From the NCBI RefSeq assembly GCF_000970285.1, contig NZ_CP009516.1, forward strand, positions 4,133,036 to 4,197,035: a stretch of DNA of 64,000 bases, given 5' to 3'. The stretch is from Methanosarcina horonobensis HB-1 = JCM 15518. GTDB lineage: Archaea; Halobacteriota; Methanosarcinia; Methanosarcinales; Methanosarcinaceae. Of the stretch, positions 1 through 9,070 are shown piece after piece. The notes under the pieces are model-generated. The model did not search any database, had not been told where the DNA came from, and saw nothing but the letters and a program-made list of their open reading frames with translations. The position numbers were made by a program, and so were the translations under genes. Numbering within the stretch: position 1 is the stretch's first letter; each line of letters starts with the position of its first letter.

Positions 1-1
1 C

Positions 2-1438
2 GGGCATGAACTTTCCATGAGTCTTGGGGCTTACGAAAGGGCTGTGACAGCTCTCCTGAACGCCGAACTGATCCCGGTAAGCAAGCAGTTTATCAAATCC
101 GTCCAGGCAGTAATGGAAGAAAAGGAAATAAAAGCAACCCTGATGATGATGAAGTGCGACGGATCTCTTGTTCGCATAGAAGAGGCCCTGCAAAAACCCG
201 TAGAATCAATCTTTTCCGGACCTGCAGCAAGCCTTGTGGGGGCTGCACATCTTACCGGGCTTGACACCTGTGCAACCGTGGATGTAGGAGGCACAAGTAC
301 CGATATTGCCATGGTTTCCGGAGGTGTTCCGGAGATAAGTGATTCCGGAGCAAGAGTGGGGGGCTGGAAAACAATGGTAAAAGCGATCAGGATGGAGACT
401 TCAGCCCTCGGTGGAGACAGCCTGGTCTGGATCAGAAGAAAGCCATTTCTGGGTCCGGCAAGAGTGATTCCCCTCTGCCTTGCAGCCTCAGAGTTTCCGG
501 GACTTTTAAAGAAACTGGAGAAAAGTGATCTTCCTAACGAACGTATAATGGACGAGATCATACAGCCAACTTCTTTTTTTGTAAGGAACGGAGGAGATTC
601 TTTCGAACTTCTCAGCGGTGATCTCGAAGAAGATGAGAAGATGATTCTTGAATGTCTGGGAACTGAGCCTCTTTCAATATCCGAGCTCTCTGAAAAGACA
701 GGCAAACACCCGCTACTGTTTGCAGGAAATCTGAAAGACCTCATCAGGAAAAGGCATGTAAGCCAGATAGGGTTTACCCCAACCGATGCCCTTCACGTGC
801 TTGGAGAATATGTAAGATGGGACGGAAGAGCTTCCTTTACAGGAGCAAAAATCCTTGGAAAAACCCTCAAACAGGGAGCAGAGGATTTTTCAGCCAGGAT
901 TAAAGCTGAAGTCGTAAGAAAACTTACTCTTGAACTGATTTCTTTCTTTGCGGAAGACCTGAAAAAAGAGGACATTGAAAAGCTTCTGGCAAAAGAAAAT
1001 GTCCTGAGATTCCACGTAAATGTCCCTGTAGTGCTGGTAGGCGCACCTGTAAGGGCATATCTGAAAGAACTGAACAGGGCTGTGGACGCAGACATAAGGA
1101 TTCCTGCTTTCCACGAGGTAGGAAATGCAGTGGGTGCCCTTGCAGGAAAAGTTGTCCACAGGACAGAGATCCTTATCCGCCCTTCAGCAGCAGGGAACGC
1201 AGAATATTCCGTATTCTCAAGGCTTGGAAAAGAAGTTTTTGAGGATTACGGAGAAGCTCTGGACTACGGGCTTAAGCTGAGCCACAGGTTGATTTCGGAG
1301 TACATGGACGGATACGGGCTTGAAATGGACAATGTGAAATTTGACCTTAAACAGAACGATGTGGGAAGCAGAGGAAAAGCCCCTCTGGAAACCCGCCTGA
1401 TCGGAGTCGGAATAGGGACGACCGGGAAACTGGCGTAA
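2..1438 (+). CDS. Hydantoinase/oxoprolinase family protein (HyuA-like), 5' end outside window
   Basis: The reading frame is open from the first complete codon at position 2 (GHELS...) and runs to TAA, so the gene begins upstream of the window and about 478 C-terminal residues are seen. The ATG at 17 is internal. The family (N-methylhydantoinase A/5-oxoprolinase A) has an ASKHA ATPase fold and usually about 650 residues. The phosphate-binding motif VDVGGTSTDIAMVSGG and the upstream FSGPAASLVGA are clear. Methanogen members often lie near methyltransferase genes and their activases, as here, but the substrate cannot be told. The chaperonin gene follows 95 bp downstream on the same strand. Family assignment is firm; the reaction is unknown. 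Confidence 0.85.
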   Translation, partial: GHELSMSLGAYERAVTALLNAELIPVSKQFIKSVQAVMEEKEIKATLMMMKCDGSLVRIEEALQKPVESIFSGPAASLVGAAHLTGLDTCATVDVGGTSTDIAMVSGGVPEISDSGARVGGWKTMVKAIRMETSALGGDSLVWIRRKPFLGPARVIPLCLAASEFPGLLKKLEKSDLPNERIMDEIIQPTSFFVRNGGDSFELLSGDLEEDEKMILECLGTEPLSISELSEKTGKHPLLFAGNLKDLIRKRHVSQIGFTPTDALHVLGEYVRWDGRASFTGAKILGKTLKQGAEDFSARIKAEVVRKLTLELISFFAEDLKKEDIEKLLAKENVLRFHVNVPVVLVGAPVRAYLKELNRAVDADIRIPAFHEVGNAVGALAGKVVHRTEILIRPSAAGNAEYSVFSRLGKEVFEDYGEALDYGLKLSHRLISEYMDGYGLEMDNVKFDLKQNDVGSRGKAPLETRLIGVGIGTTGKLA

Positions 1439-1532
1439 GGCAGAATATAAAAGCATACATCAAAACTACAGGCTTCAGCAGGTCATAACAGCAGAAACAA
1501 AACACAGGAGCCACAGCAAATGAGGAAAAAAC

Positions 1533-3140
1533 ATGGCAAGCGAATTAAAAGTACCGGGCAGCACGAGCCTTGAAAGCCAGGACGGAATGGCAAAACTGGC
1601 ACGGACAATAAGAGACAAGATTCTCATTGATGAGCCGGTAAAAGAAGAAGGGCTGATCGACCAGCTTGAAAGGGCATCCATAGAGATTGACGAGCTGCTT
1701 GGCTCATCCCTGGGACCGAAAGGGATGAACAAGATAATAGTAAACCCGGTGGGGGATATTTTCGTTACGAGCGACGGCAAAGTCATCTTAAAAGAAATGG
1801 ATGTGCTTCACCCGCTCGTGACTTCCCTTAAAAAGCTTGCCGAATCAATGGACAAAGCATGCGGGGATGGAACAAAAACTGCCGTGATTTTTGCAAGCAA
1901 TCTCATAAAAAACGCTGTCAAACTGATAAGGGCAGGAGTGCATCCGACAATCGTTATCGAAGGATACGAACTTGCCATGCAAAAAGCCTACGAGATGTTG
2001 CAGTACAGCATAAAGCAGGCATCTGAAGAGGATGTACGCACTACTATAATGTGCTCTGCAACAGGAAAGGGGATTGAAAGGAATCAGGCAGAAGCCGTAA
2101 CTGATATTGTCCTGAAAGTTATCAACCACCTCAACGAAAAACAGGCCGGAAGGCTCGACCTGAACAGGAACATCAAAGTCCTCAAAAAGAAAGGCGGACC
2201 TGAAATCGTTGCAGTGGAAGGCCTGATTATGGATGAAAATCCTGCAAGGGTTGACATGCCAGCCGAATTTGAAAACCCTAAGGTTTTGATTACGAACTAT
2301 GACCTCAAGATTAAAAGCGGATACTTAAACCCACAGCATAACCTCAAAATGGACTCCGTGAAGACTGCACTCCTTTTTGAAGAAAAGAAAAAGCAGATGT
2401 GTGCGAAAATTGCCAGAAAAATAATTGATTCGGGAGCAAATGTGCTCTTTTCCGAGGGAGATATTGATCCCTATATTGAAACTCTGCTGAGGGACAATAA
2501 TATTCTGGCTTTCAAGAAGCTGAAAACGAAAGACCTCGAAAAGCTTGCGGAAGCAACAGACACTACACTGATGAGCCCGAAAGATGAGATTCACCCCTGC
2601 GATCTCGGAAAAGCAGACAGCATAAGAGTAGAAAAGAAAAACGGAGAAAATTTTGTTTTCGTTACCGTGAAAGAAAAGGCAATAGCTACTATCCTGATCT
2701 GGGAACCTGTGAAATATGGGCTTGATAAGGTCGAAGAGGCTGTTGACGATGCACTCAATAATGCGGCTTTCCTCCTGAAAAACAGAGGAATAGTAAACGG
2801 GGGAGGGGCAATTGAGTTTGAACTTGCGCATATGGTAAGGCTCTTTGCATCGACACAGACAGGAAAAAGACAGATGGCAGTTCAGGCGTATGCAGAGGCT
2901 CTCGAAAAAATCCCAACTATTCTTGCAAGAAATATGGGGATGAACTCGATTGATGCAATGGCGCAGATGAGAAACTCATATGCAAAAGGGGTAGAGGCAA
3001 GGATAGACCTTTCAGGAAAGGTAACGGACAAAGGAAAGAAAGTTTACGATTCGGCAACAGTAAAAACGCTGGCAATTATCGCAGGAACTGAGACGGCAAG
3101 GAATGTGTTAAGGATAGATGAAATTGTTCCAAAGAAGTAA
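1533..3140 (+). CDS. Divergent group II chaperonin (thermosome/Hsp60-like subunit)
   Basis: The 535-residue protein keeps the group II chaperonin layout: equatorial, intermediate, apical, intermediate, equatorial. Visible motifs are SSLGPKGMNKI near residue 63, TSDGKVILKEMD, GDGTKTAV, SATGKGIE and NGGGAIEFELA near the end. Family consensus is TSLGPKGMDKM and GDGTTTAV, so two nucleotide-site positions are changed (D to N, T to K). The usual Gly/Met-rich C-terminal tail is absent; the protein ends DEIVPKK. Methanosarcina species are known to carry divergent extra chaperonin subunits besides the main thermosome, and this looks like one. GAGG lies just before the ATG. Whether it still hydrolyses ATP or joins mixed rings is open. 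Confidence 0.88.
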   Translation: MASELKVPGSTSLESQDGMAKLARTIRDKILIDEPVKEEGLIDQLERASIEIDELLGSSLGPKGMNKIIVNPVGDIFVTSDGKVILKEMDVLHPLVTSLKKLAESMDKACGDGTKTAVIFASNLIKNAVKLIRAGVHPTIVIEGYELAMQKAYEMLQYSIKQASEEDVRTTIMCSATGKGIERNQAEAVTDIVLKVINHLNEKQAGRLDLNRNIKVLKKKGGPEIVAVEGLIMDENPARVDMPAEFENPKVLITNYDLKIKSGYLNPQHNLKMDSVKTALLFEEKKKQMCAKIARKIIDSGANVLFSEGDIDPYIETLLRDNNILAFKKLKTKDLEKLAEATDTTLMSPKDEIHPCDLGKADSIRVEKKNGENFVFVTVKEKAIATILIWEPVKYGLDKVEEAVDDALNNAAFLLKNRGIVNGGGAIEFELAHMVRLFASTQTGKRQMAVQAYAEALEKIPTILARNMGMNSIDAMAQMRNSYAKGVEARIDLSGKVTDKGKKVYDSATVKTLAIIAGTETARNVLRIDEIVPKK

Positions 3141-3156
3141 GCCGGAAAAACGGCTG

Positions 3157-3204
3157 GAGTGTAAGTAAACCATGAGTGTAAATAAACCTGAGTGTAAATA
3201 AACC
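3157..3204. repeat. Three tandem copies of a 15-bp unit
   Basis: The unit GAGTGTAAATAAACC occurs at 3174-3188 and 3190-3204, with a one-base variant (GAGTGTAAGTAAACC) at 3157-3171. It sits immediately downstream of the chaperonin stop codon. The role is unknown. The rest of the spacer up to the promoter near 3589 shows no gene that I can support. Confidence 0.7.
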
Positions 3205-3588
3205 AGATTAAAATGGACCGTAGTATAATCCTGGTAATGCCATCCTGAGTAATGCCTGAAAAACGATATTTTTCAACTCTCTTTCAAATTTTTATTTCCT
3301 CTTTTTAATTTCGGAAAGAGATGCCAGAAAGGCTGGCAGAGGAACTTCATGATATCTTAGTCAAAAGTTGCCTCAAAGATCAAGGAAATATTTCTTAAGC
3401 TGCGGCTGGCTACAATCCTGTGTGGTTCAGGGGAAGAAAAAGTAAAAATAACTTTTAGGGATCTGAGATAGTATTGGTGGGTTGGCCGTAGCAACCGTAG
3501 ATTTGAGATAACCAAACCTACGAATTTAGCTTAAAATGCCGCATATGTACATTAATTAATATAATTAGTTCACAGATATTTTAAATGA

Positions 3589-3600
3589 AAAATATAAAAG
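3589..3600 (+). promoter_or_regulatory. Probable TATA box for the MtaA-like gene
   Basis: The run AAAATATAAAAG matches the archaeal TATA element and lies about 90 bp before the start codon, implying a leader of roughly 60 nt. No BRE was scored. No strong Shine-Dalgarno sequence is seen near the start. A 13-bp duplication (ATGGCAGATTTTA then ATGGCAGATCG) at 3669-3692 places a second, out-of-frame ATG at 3669. Confidence 0.5.
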
Positions 3601-3681
3601 TGATTCTGCGCGTAATAGTTCTCAGGAGAAAAAAGCTGTAAAGACTTCACTTAATAAAAAGAATGTTAATGGCAGATTTTA

Positions 3682-4752
3682 ATGGCAGATCGAGACCTAA
3701 GAGACTGTTTCCTGAATACACTGCATGGAAAAGCTGTGGATAAGGTGCCTGTTCTTTCTGTGACCCAGACAGGGACCGTTGAACTGATGAAAAAGAGCGG
3801 AGCAGCCTGGCCAGAAGCTCATTTTGACGCTGAAAAAATGGCAGACCTCGCCCTTTCAGCTCATACTATAGCAGGCCTTGAAGCCGTTCGCTACCCTTTC
3901 TGTCTCACTGTCCTATCTGAAGCTTTGGGCTGCAGGGTTAACCCGGGCAGATAGGATATTCAGCCGTCACCAGGGTCCAACCCTTTTGCAGAGAGAACGG
4001 AAGAGCTCGAACTTCCCCAGGATTTTGCGGAGAGAGGAAGGGTTCCTCTTATTGCTGATGTGACCTCCATCCTTAGGGAAAAGGCAGGCGAAGAAGTCCC
4101 CCTTATAGCAGGTATGGAGGGCCCGGCATCTCTTGCTTCAAGGTTGCTTGGTACTTACAATTTTCTTACCTGGATAATCAGAAGGCCCGAGACCGTAAGG
4201 GAATGCCTCAAAGTTACAGGGTCGATCTGTTCCGAATATGCAGGAATCCTGTCCGATGCCGGGGCAGATGCGGTCTGCATTGTAGACGGAATAGCAGGAC
4301 CGGATATGCTTGACCCCAGACAATTTGACTCCCTCATAAAACCAAAGTACGAAAGGTTCTGCAGGTCAGGAAAAGGAATAAAGCTAATACATGTCTGCGG
4401 AAACTCAACTCCTATCCTTGAAATTCTTTCGAAATGCGGTTTTCAGGGGATCAGTATCGAAGAAAAGGTAACTGACCTGCGGGCTGCAAAAAAGCTTGTC
4501 GGAAGAAAAACAAGCTTAATAGGAAACCTTTCCTCTTCAGGAATCATTCTCAACGGGACCTGTGAAGAGATAAAAGAAGAAGCGCAGAAGTGCCTTAGAG
4601 ATGGAATCGATATACTTGCTCCGGGGTGCGGAATTGCGCCGAAGACCCCTACAAGAAACATAAAGGCCCTTGTTGAAGCGAGAGATGAGTATTATCACCT
4701 GAATTACGCCTCTGGAGGACACGGTCCTTTTCGCTTTGCTCAAGAAGACTAA
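3682..4752 (+). CDS. MtaA/MtbA-like methylcobamide:CoM methyltransferase with in-frame UAG (probable pyrrolysine at residue 91)
   Basis: Two open segments in the same frame, 3682-3951 and 3955-4752, are separated only by TAG at 3952-3954. Read through, they give one 356-residue UroD-fold protein of normal family length (about 340). The N-part has VDKVPVLSVTQTGTVELM and the C-part has GMEGPASLASRLL, the zinc ligands of LIHVCGN (H237, C239) and PGCGIAP (C316). All are typical of MtaA/MtbA, which move the methyl group from methyl-corrinoid protein to coenzyme M. The UAG sits in VNPGR-X-DIQPSP, aligning by memory with MGTKNRQPSV of MtaA, where X falls on or next to a lysine. In Methanosarcina UAG is decoded as pyrrolysine, so readthrough is plausible. 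A recent nonsense mutation is the alternative. Confidence 0.8.
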
Positions 4753-5341
4753 TTTAAAGCTGGTAAAGTAAAAAAACAAGGAAAAAGACCTTGCAGATAA
4801 AAAAACAAAAAAAGAAACCCAGAGAGTAAAAGCAAAGGAGAAATATAGGTAAATTAACTGGAAAAACTCTTAAAAATGGATAAAACAGAACTATTCTTCT
4901 TGAAAAATATCTTTTTAATATCCTTCGTTTTGGTCATAACGATTCTCTTTGAATGAAATTACTTCTAATTTTTTACTTCTAATTTTTCTTTTGGTGTTTT
5001 AATTTTAACTTATTTCCTTTATTTTCCATTGTTCGCCAGATATAGCCATAGACATGGATTCGCAATCAGTCATTCATGACGAGTGTTGTATATAATTAAT
5101 AGTTGCATTTTTTTGAATTAATCTTTCTCTATTCCCCTGTAACTTGCCAATAATATACGATGCATATACAAAAGAAAAAATATTTTAGAGCAGTATTTAA
5201 TTAGCAAAATATTAAAGAAGTACTTTGTAGATATTACTTGATAAAAACGGATATTAGCTGAACAGAAATTTCTCGGATTTATCTGGGATACTTATCCCGG
5301 CAGATAAGAAATGTTCAATCAGTTAAAGGAAAAGAACTGAA
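4753..5341. other. AT-rich intergenic region, no gene seen
   Basis: This 589-bp spacer lies between the MtaA-like gene and the symporter pseudogene. It is AT-rich, with oligo-T runs near 4950-5030 that could end transcription from upstream. I see no convincing ORF or RNA gene. Confidence 0.6.
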
Positions 5342-7146
5342 ATGAGATGGCAAAACCTTAGCATGACCTTCTGGATATTCCTGGGCTCATCTCTGGCGTC
5401 CTCTCCGGTCTATTCTTTGGTGACCTCTTATCGGTCTTGACGCCTCTCAGTCAGGCCTTCATCAAAATATGGCAAATAACTATCATCCCTTCAGTGACAA
5501 TATCGCTTGTACTGGGTATAGGCAGCCTGAACCATTCCAACTCCAGAGGTTTGTTATTCAAGGCAGGCCAGGTTTTGTTAATGTTTTGGACAATTGGAAT
5601 AGCGATCTTTTTTTCATTTCAGTTTGCTTTTCCCGTTCTAGAAGCTGCTTCTTTCTTCAGTACTCAGGATCTGATCAGTCCAGAAACCTTAGATTTCATA
5701 GACATATTCATCCCTTACAATCCTTTTCATTCCCTATCCGAAGGCTTTCTGCCTGCTATTGTACTCTTTTGCTTGTGTTTGGGTTTATCCCTTATGGGAG
5801 ATGAAGAGAGCAAACCACTCATGAATTTACTGAGCATCCTCCAGGCAGCTCTTAACCGAATTACCGGCTTTCTGGCCAAGACCTTTCCCATAGGAGTCTT
5901 CGTCATAATGGCTCAGACAATGGGCACTATCACTTTTGAGGGATTATTGGAACTTCAGGTATTTTTGATATATTTAGCTTTCCTGGCTGCTCTGGTGATC
6001 TTTGGTGTCTTACCACTGCTTGTCTCCTGTTTCACTACTTTCCGTTACAGGGACATCATCTCCGCATCGTCCAGGGCAGTAATTCTTGGATTTTCAAGCG
6101 GCACAGAGTTCATAACTCTGACACTGATCAATGACGGCGTCAAAAAGCTCTTTTGGGACTCACTGGATAATAGAGAAATTAAGGACGAGATAGAGTCATA
6201 CAGTAGAGTTCTGGTCCCGGTGGGATACACTTTTCCCTTGCTGGGATCTTTTGTCCCTTTTTTGTTCATCCTCTTTGTAGCCTGACTCTATCAAACTCTC
6301 CTGGATCTGCCCGAACAGCTGAAGCTTGCAGCGGTTGGAATTCCCAGCTTCTTCGGCTCGTCAAAGATCTCAGTTGAGTGGCTCCTGGATTTGATGCACC
6401 TTCCTGCGGACTCATTCAACCTTTACATCAGCACGGGCATACTGCGCCAGAGCTTTGTCGCAGCGATGGCTAGCATGTCGATTTTCTCATTTACTGCTCT
6501 ATCAGCGCAGCTTTGATCTCTGGACATTATAAGTTGCAATGGAAGAAAGCTATTTTTTCATTATTGCTAGTAATTTTTGTCCTGGTCGTCCTTCTTGCAG
6601 GACTAAATTCTGGCTTTGCCCACTTCCTTGCAAACACCTATCACGGAAGCGATACAATATCCAGCATTGAGCTTCCCAGAAACGCCCAGGGAGTGAGACA
6701 GGATGAAATGGTTAGCACTAAGGTCTATCTCAGCTGGAATGATTCTCTACTTGCTGCCTCAGACAACCAGTCTCAAGGAGATACCATACAGAACATAAAA
6801 AATAGAGGAGCTCTGCGAGTGGGGTACAATCTGGGATTTCTTTGATCAGGATAAAGCAGATGTTCTTTTTATAACCGCCGAAGAGGGCTATACTATGACT
6901 CTAGTACATCCCTTCTACGACGTAGCTATATTTGAGCCCAATGGTTCCTATAAGGTGCTGTACGCTTATCCCGTGTCAAAGAACAGTAGTGGAAATTTCC
7001 TCCTGCTTTTAAATTACTGGATAAAGATGGAAAGGGATTATGGGGAACTTGACAGAAAATATAACTACTGGATACTGAGAAAGAACCCAGAAGAGAGTGA
7101 ACCTCGATGGTCCGTGGTAAGAAATGTTCTTTACTGGGTCAATTGA
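5342..7146 (+). pseudogene. Decayed dicarboxylate/amino acid symporter fused to a solute-binding domain
   Basis: Conceptual repair gives a DAACS-type transporter (MRWQNLSMTFWIFLG..., then LSQAFIKIWQITIIPSVTIS) followed by a TM segment and an SBP_bac_3-like domain (IKNRGALRVGYN, then DKADVLFITAEEG and YNYWIL). At least four lesions are visible. A frameshift near 5386 moves the frame from 5342 to that of 5437. TGA stands at 6283-6285 inside homologous sequence (FLFILFVA*LYQTLLDLPEQL). A TGA at 6514 comes with a frame change. Near 6845 another frameshift coincides with loss of most of the binding domain. The longest intact piece is 5437-6285. No functional product is expected. Confidence 0.82.
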
Positions 7147-7424
7147 TGTCAGTAAAAAAACTAATTAATGCATAATAGAATCATTGATTGTGGTTGCACA
7201 TTTCTTTTTCTCTCACTCTTTCTTATCCCAATCATTTTTGATGTTTTTATCCTGGCTGTTTTTTAGATCACAGAGCAGCTATTTTAGATCCATTAGCAGC
7301 TAAACTCCATAATCCCTACCTTTAACCTCCAACCACTTCCTGCTGTTGCTGCTGTAAACTTGTCAGCTAAAAACGCCTAACCTATAACGCATGAATCAAG
7401 ACTCTAATTTAAAATTCTCGAAAT

Positions 7425-7460
7425 CTATATAAAGTAGCAGAATAAAATAAATTAAGGAGT
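7425..7460 (+). promoter_or_regulatory. TATA box and ribosome binding site of the bacteriohemerythrin gene
   Basis: CTATATAAAG at 7425-7434 is a good archaeal TATA box. AAGGAGT at 7454-7460 is a strong Shine-Dalgarno six bases before the ATG at 7466. The expected transcript start lies only a few bases before the Shine-Dalgarno. The rest of the 7147-7424 spacer holds nothing recognised. Confidence 0.6.
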
Positions 7461-7465
7461 TATAC

Positions 7466-7873
7466 ATGCCATTAATAACATGGACAGATTCATTCAGCGT
7501 GAAAGTGGTAGAAATCGATACCCAGCACAAAAAGCTCGTAGAGATCATAAACAGGCTATACGACGCAATGAAAGTAGGAAAAAGTAAAGATGTGATGGGA
7601 GAAATACTAAACAATCTGATATCATACACAGCAACCCACTTTAAAACAGAAGAAAAGTACTTTGATTTATACAGCTACCCTGAAAAAGAAACTCACAAAG
7701 CCGAACATGAAAAATTCGTCGAAACAGTGACAAAATTCAAGGAAAACTTTGACTCAGGAAATGCAATAATATCAATAGAAGTCATGAATTTTCTGAAAGA
7801 CTGGCTGACAAACCACATCAACGGAACAGACAAGAAATATACGAAATGCTTCAACGACCATGGCCTAAAATAA
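7466..7873 (+). CDS. Bacteriohemerythrin
   Basis: A 135-residue single-domain hemerythrin. The di-iron ligands are all visible: H21 (DTQHKK), H58 and E62 (THFKTEE), H77 and H81 (ETHKAEH), H117 and D122 (NHINGTD). The start WTDSFSVKV is typical of bacteriohemerythrins, which bind O2 reversibly in the cytoplasm and may buffer oxygen or deliver it. It stands alone with its own TATA box and Shine-Dalgarno. It differs in type from the two hemerythrin-domain genes near 12 kb. Confidence 0.93.
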   Translation: MPLITWTDSFSVKVVEIDTQHKKLVEIINRLYDAMKVGKSKDVMGEILNNLISYTATHFKTEEKYFDLYSYPEKETHKAEHEKFVETVTKFKENFDSGNAIISIEVMNFLKDWLTNHINGTDKKYTKCFNDHGLK

Positions 7874-7959
7874 TCCCAAATCATTCCTATTGATTACAGG
7901 TTAAATGTTTCATTCCTTCTTCTCTTACTCTTTTTATTTTCAATCCTTTGAGTTCTCAA

Positions 7960-8076
7960 TTAAATAATTTCCACTGCCTGAATTGTCATAAGCCCTTTTC
8001 CTATAATTTCTCGCAATTATGGAATAAGAGATCTGATTTTTTCTTTATCGCCAACCGCTTCTACAACACTGGAAGT
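7960..8076 (-). pseudogene. C-terminal remnant of a second DUF190 gene
   Basis: On the minus strand one frame reads SSVVEAVGDKEKIRSLIP, then TAA, then LREIIGKGLMTIQAVEII and a stop. This matches the C-terminal pattern of the intact DUF190 protein just upstream (PILIEVADLEENIDRIRPKL...GLITEEKVKIV). It therefore looks like the tail of a former second copy, broken by one in-frame stop and lacking its N-terminal two thirds. I find nothing else in 7874-8217. Confidence 0.55.
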
Positions 8077-8217
8077 TCATTGCTCAAAATTAGATTATAG
8101 AATGCTATTCCGAATTAAACAATAATGAAAACAGGCGCGGCAGATTGGAAGACCGCACTTGAATGATTAATTCATCAGGATAGACCAACTTATGGTATTA
8201 CAGTAATAGTTAGCGAA

Positions 8218-8598
8218 TCATTTGTTCTTATCACTGTCATAGAATACAATTTTAACTTTTTCTTCTGTGATCAATCCTTGATTAATTACTTCATCTAATT
8301 TTGGTCTGATCCTATCGATATTCTCTTCAAGATCAGCAACTTCGATAAGTATTGGCATGTCAGTTGATAAACGCAGTATAGAAGTTGTATGAATTCGGCT
8401 ATGTTTTCCAAAGCCAGCAATGCCCCTAAAAACAGTAGCTCCGGCTACACCTTCAGTTTTTAGCATTTCGACAATGTGCATATATAACGGCTTACCTTTG
8501 AAATGATCAGATTCCCCTATGAATATCCTCAATAATATGGCTGTAGACTCTTTTTTCATGCAATTTTCCTCACAACCCATCATTTGATCCGTTTTCAT
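8218..8598 (-). CDS. DUF190 family protein, partner of CrcB
   Basis: A 126-residue cytosolic protein with the DUF190 pattern: LLRIFIGESDHFKGKPLY, then GAGFGKHSRIHT-like GIAGFGKHSRIHTTSILRLS, then PILIEVADLEENI. Members form PII-like trimers and often accompany fluoride channel genes; the exact role is not settled. Its ATG overlaps the crcB stop by four bases (ATGA) and GGAGGAAT lies just before, so the two are translationally coupled and presumably under the same fluoride riboswitch. Confidence 0.85.
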   Translation of the reverse strand: MKTDQMMGCEENCMKKESTAILLRIFIGESDHFKGKPLYMHIVEMLKTEGVAGATVFRGIAGFGKHSRIHTTSILRLSTDMPILIEVADLEENIDRIRPKLDEVINQGLITEEKVKIVFYDSDKNK

Positions 8599-8993
8599 TT
8601 CATTCCTCCTAACAGGTAAGAGCTAACACTTAGAGCTACAATCTTACCTAAATATACAGCCAGCATGGAAAATAATACTGTCGATACCACATTTATCGTC
8701 ATAAATGTTAATTTTGAGTCATCAAGTAATCGGAATGACTCATAACCGAACGTTGATAGAGTTGTAAAAGCTCCCAGAATGCCTATTGTAAGAAATATTC
8801 TGGTTTGACCACTAAAGAATCCCTGATATTCAGAAAGATACATTATTAAGCCCAAAAAGAAGCTGCCAATAGTGTTTATAGCTAGAGTCCCTACTGGAAA
8901 ATTAACAAAATTGTTCTGTATCCATCCACCTAAGGTAAATCTCAGGATAGCACCTATAAAGCCGCCTATACCGACTAACAAAATAGTATACAC
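8595..8993 (-). CDS. crcB: Fluoride ion channel CrcB/Fluc
   Basis: A 132-residue protein with four predicted membrane helices. It has the Fluc family signatures GIGGFIGAILRF, FPVGTLAINTIGSF and GILGAFTTLSTFGYE (the phenylalanine/threonine-lined pore). Fluc channels are small dual-topology dimers that let cytoplasmic fluoride leave the cell. It is the first gene of a two-gene unit with DUF190, and a fluoride riboswitch lies directly upstream, which supports the function strongly. Confidence 0.93.
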   Translation of the reverse strand: MYTILLVGIGGFIGAILRFTLGGWIQNNFVNFPVGTLAINTIGSFFLGLIMYLSEYQGFFSGQTRIFLTIGILGAFTTLSTFGYESFRLLDDSKLTFMTINVVSTVLFSMLAVYLGKIVALSVSSYLLGGMK

Positions 8994-9013
8994 ATTAAAA
9001 CCTCAACTGTTAT

Positions 9014-9070
9014 GTAGAAGTCATCAGCGTAAGCGGTTTAGACTATAAAGTCCAGGCGGACCTCATCACC
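9014..9070 (-). ncRNA. Fluoride riboswitch (crcB motif)
   Basis: Read on the minus strand, the element starts GGTGATGAGGTCCGCC, continues through a short stem to AACCGC, and ends CTGATGACTTCTAC. This is the order of conserved blocks in the crcB-motif RNA (GGNGAUG, the pseudoknot-forming segment, CUGAUGACUCCUAC). It ends about 20 bases before the crcB start codon, so it could control translation by hiding the ribosome site or end transcription early. Identification rests on the conserved blocks and the gene context. Confidence 0.85.

Noticed and set aside
31-744. 237-codon minus-strand frame opposite the hydantoinase-like gene
   Set aside because: It is the antisense shadow of a strongly coding plus-strand gene, rich in S, R and P, with no domain.
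5347-5361. TAG at 5359 in the symporter region as a second pyrrolysine codon
   Set aside because: The homologous N-terminus is in another frame (ATG 5342), so this TAG lies in a frameshifted reading and the gene carries several other lesions.
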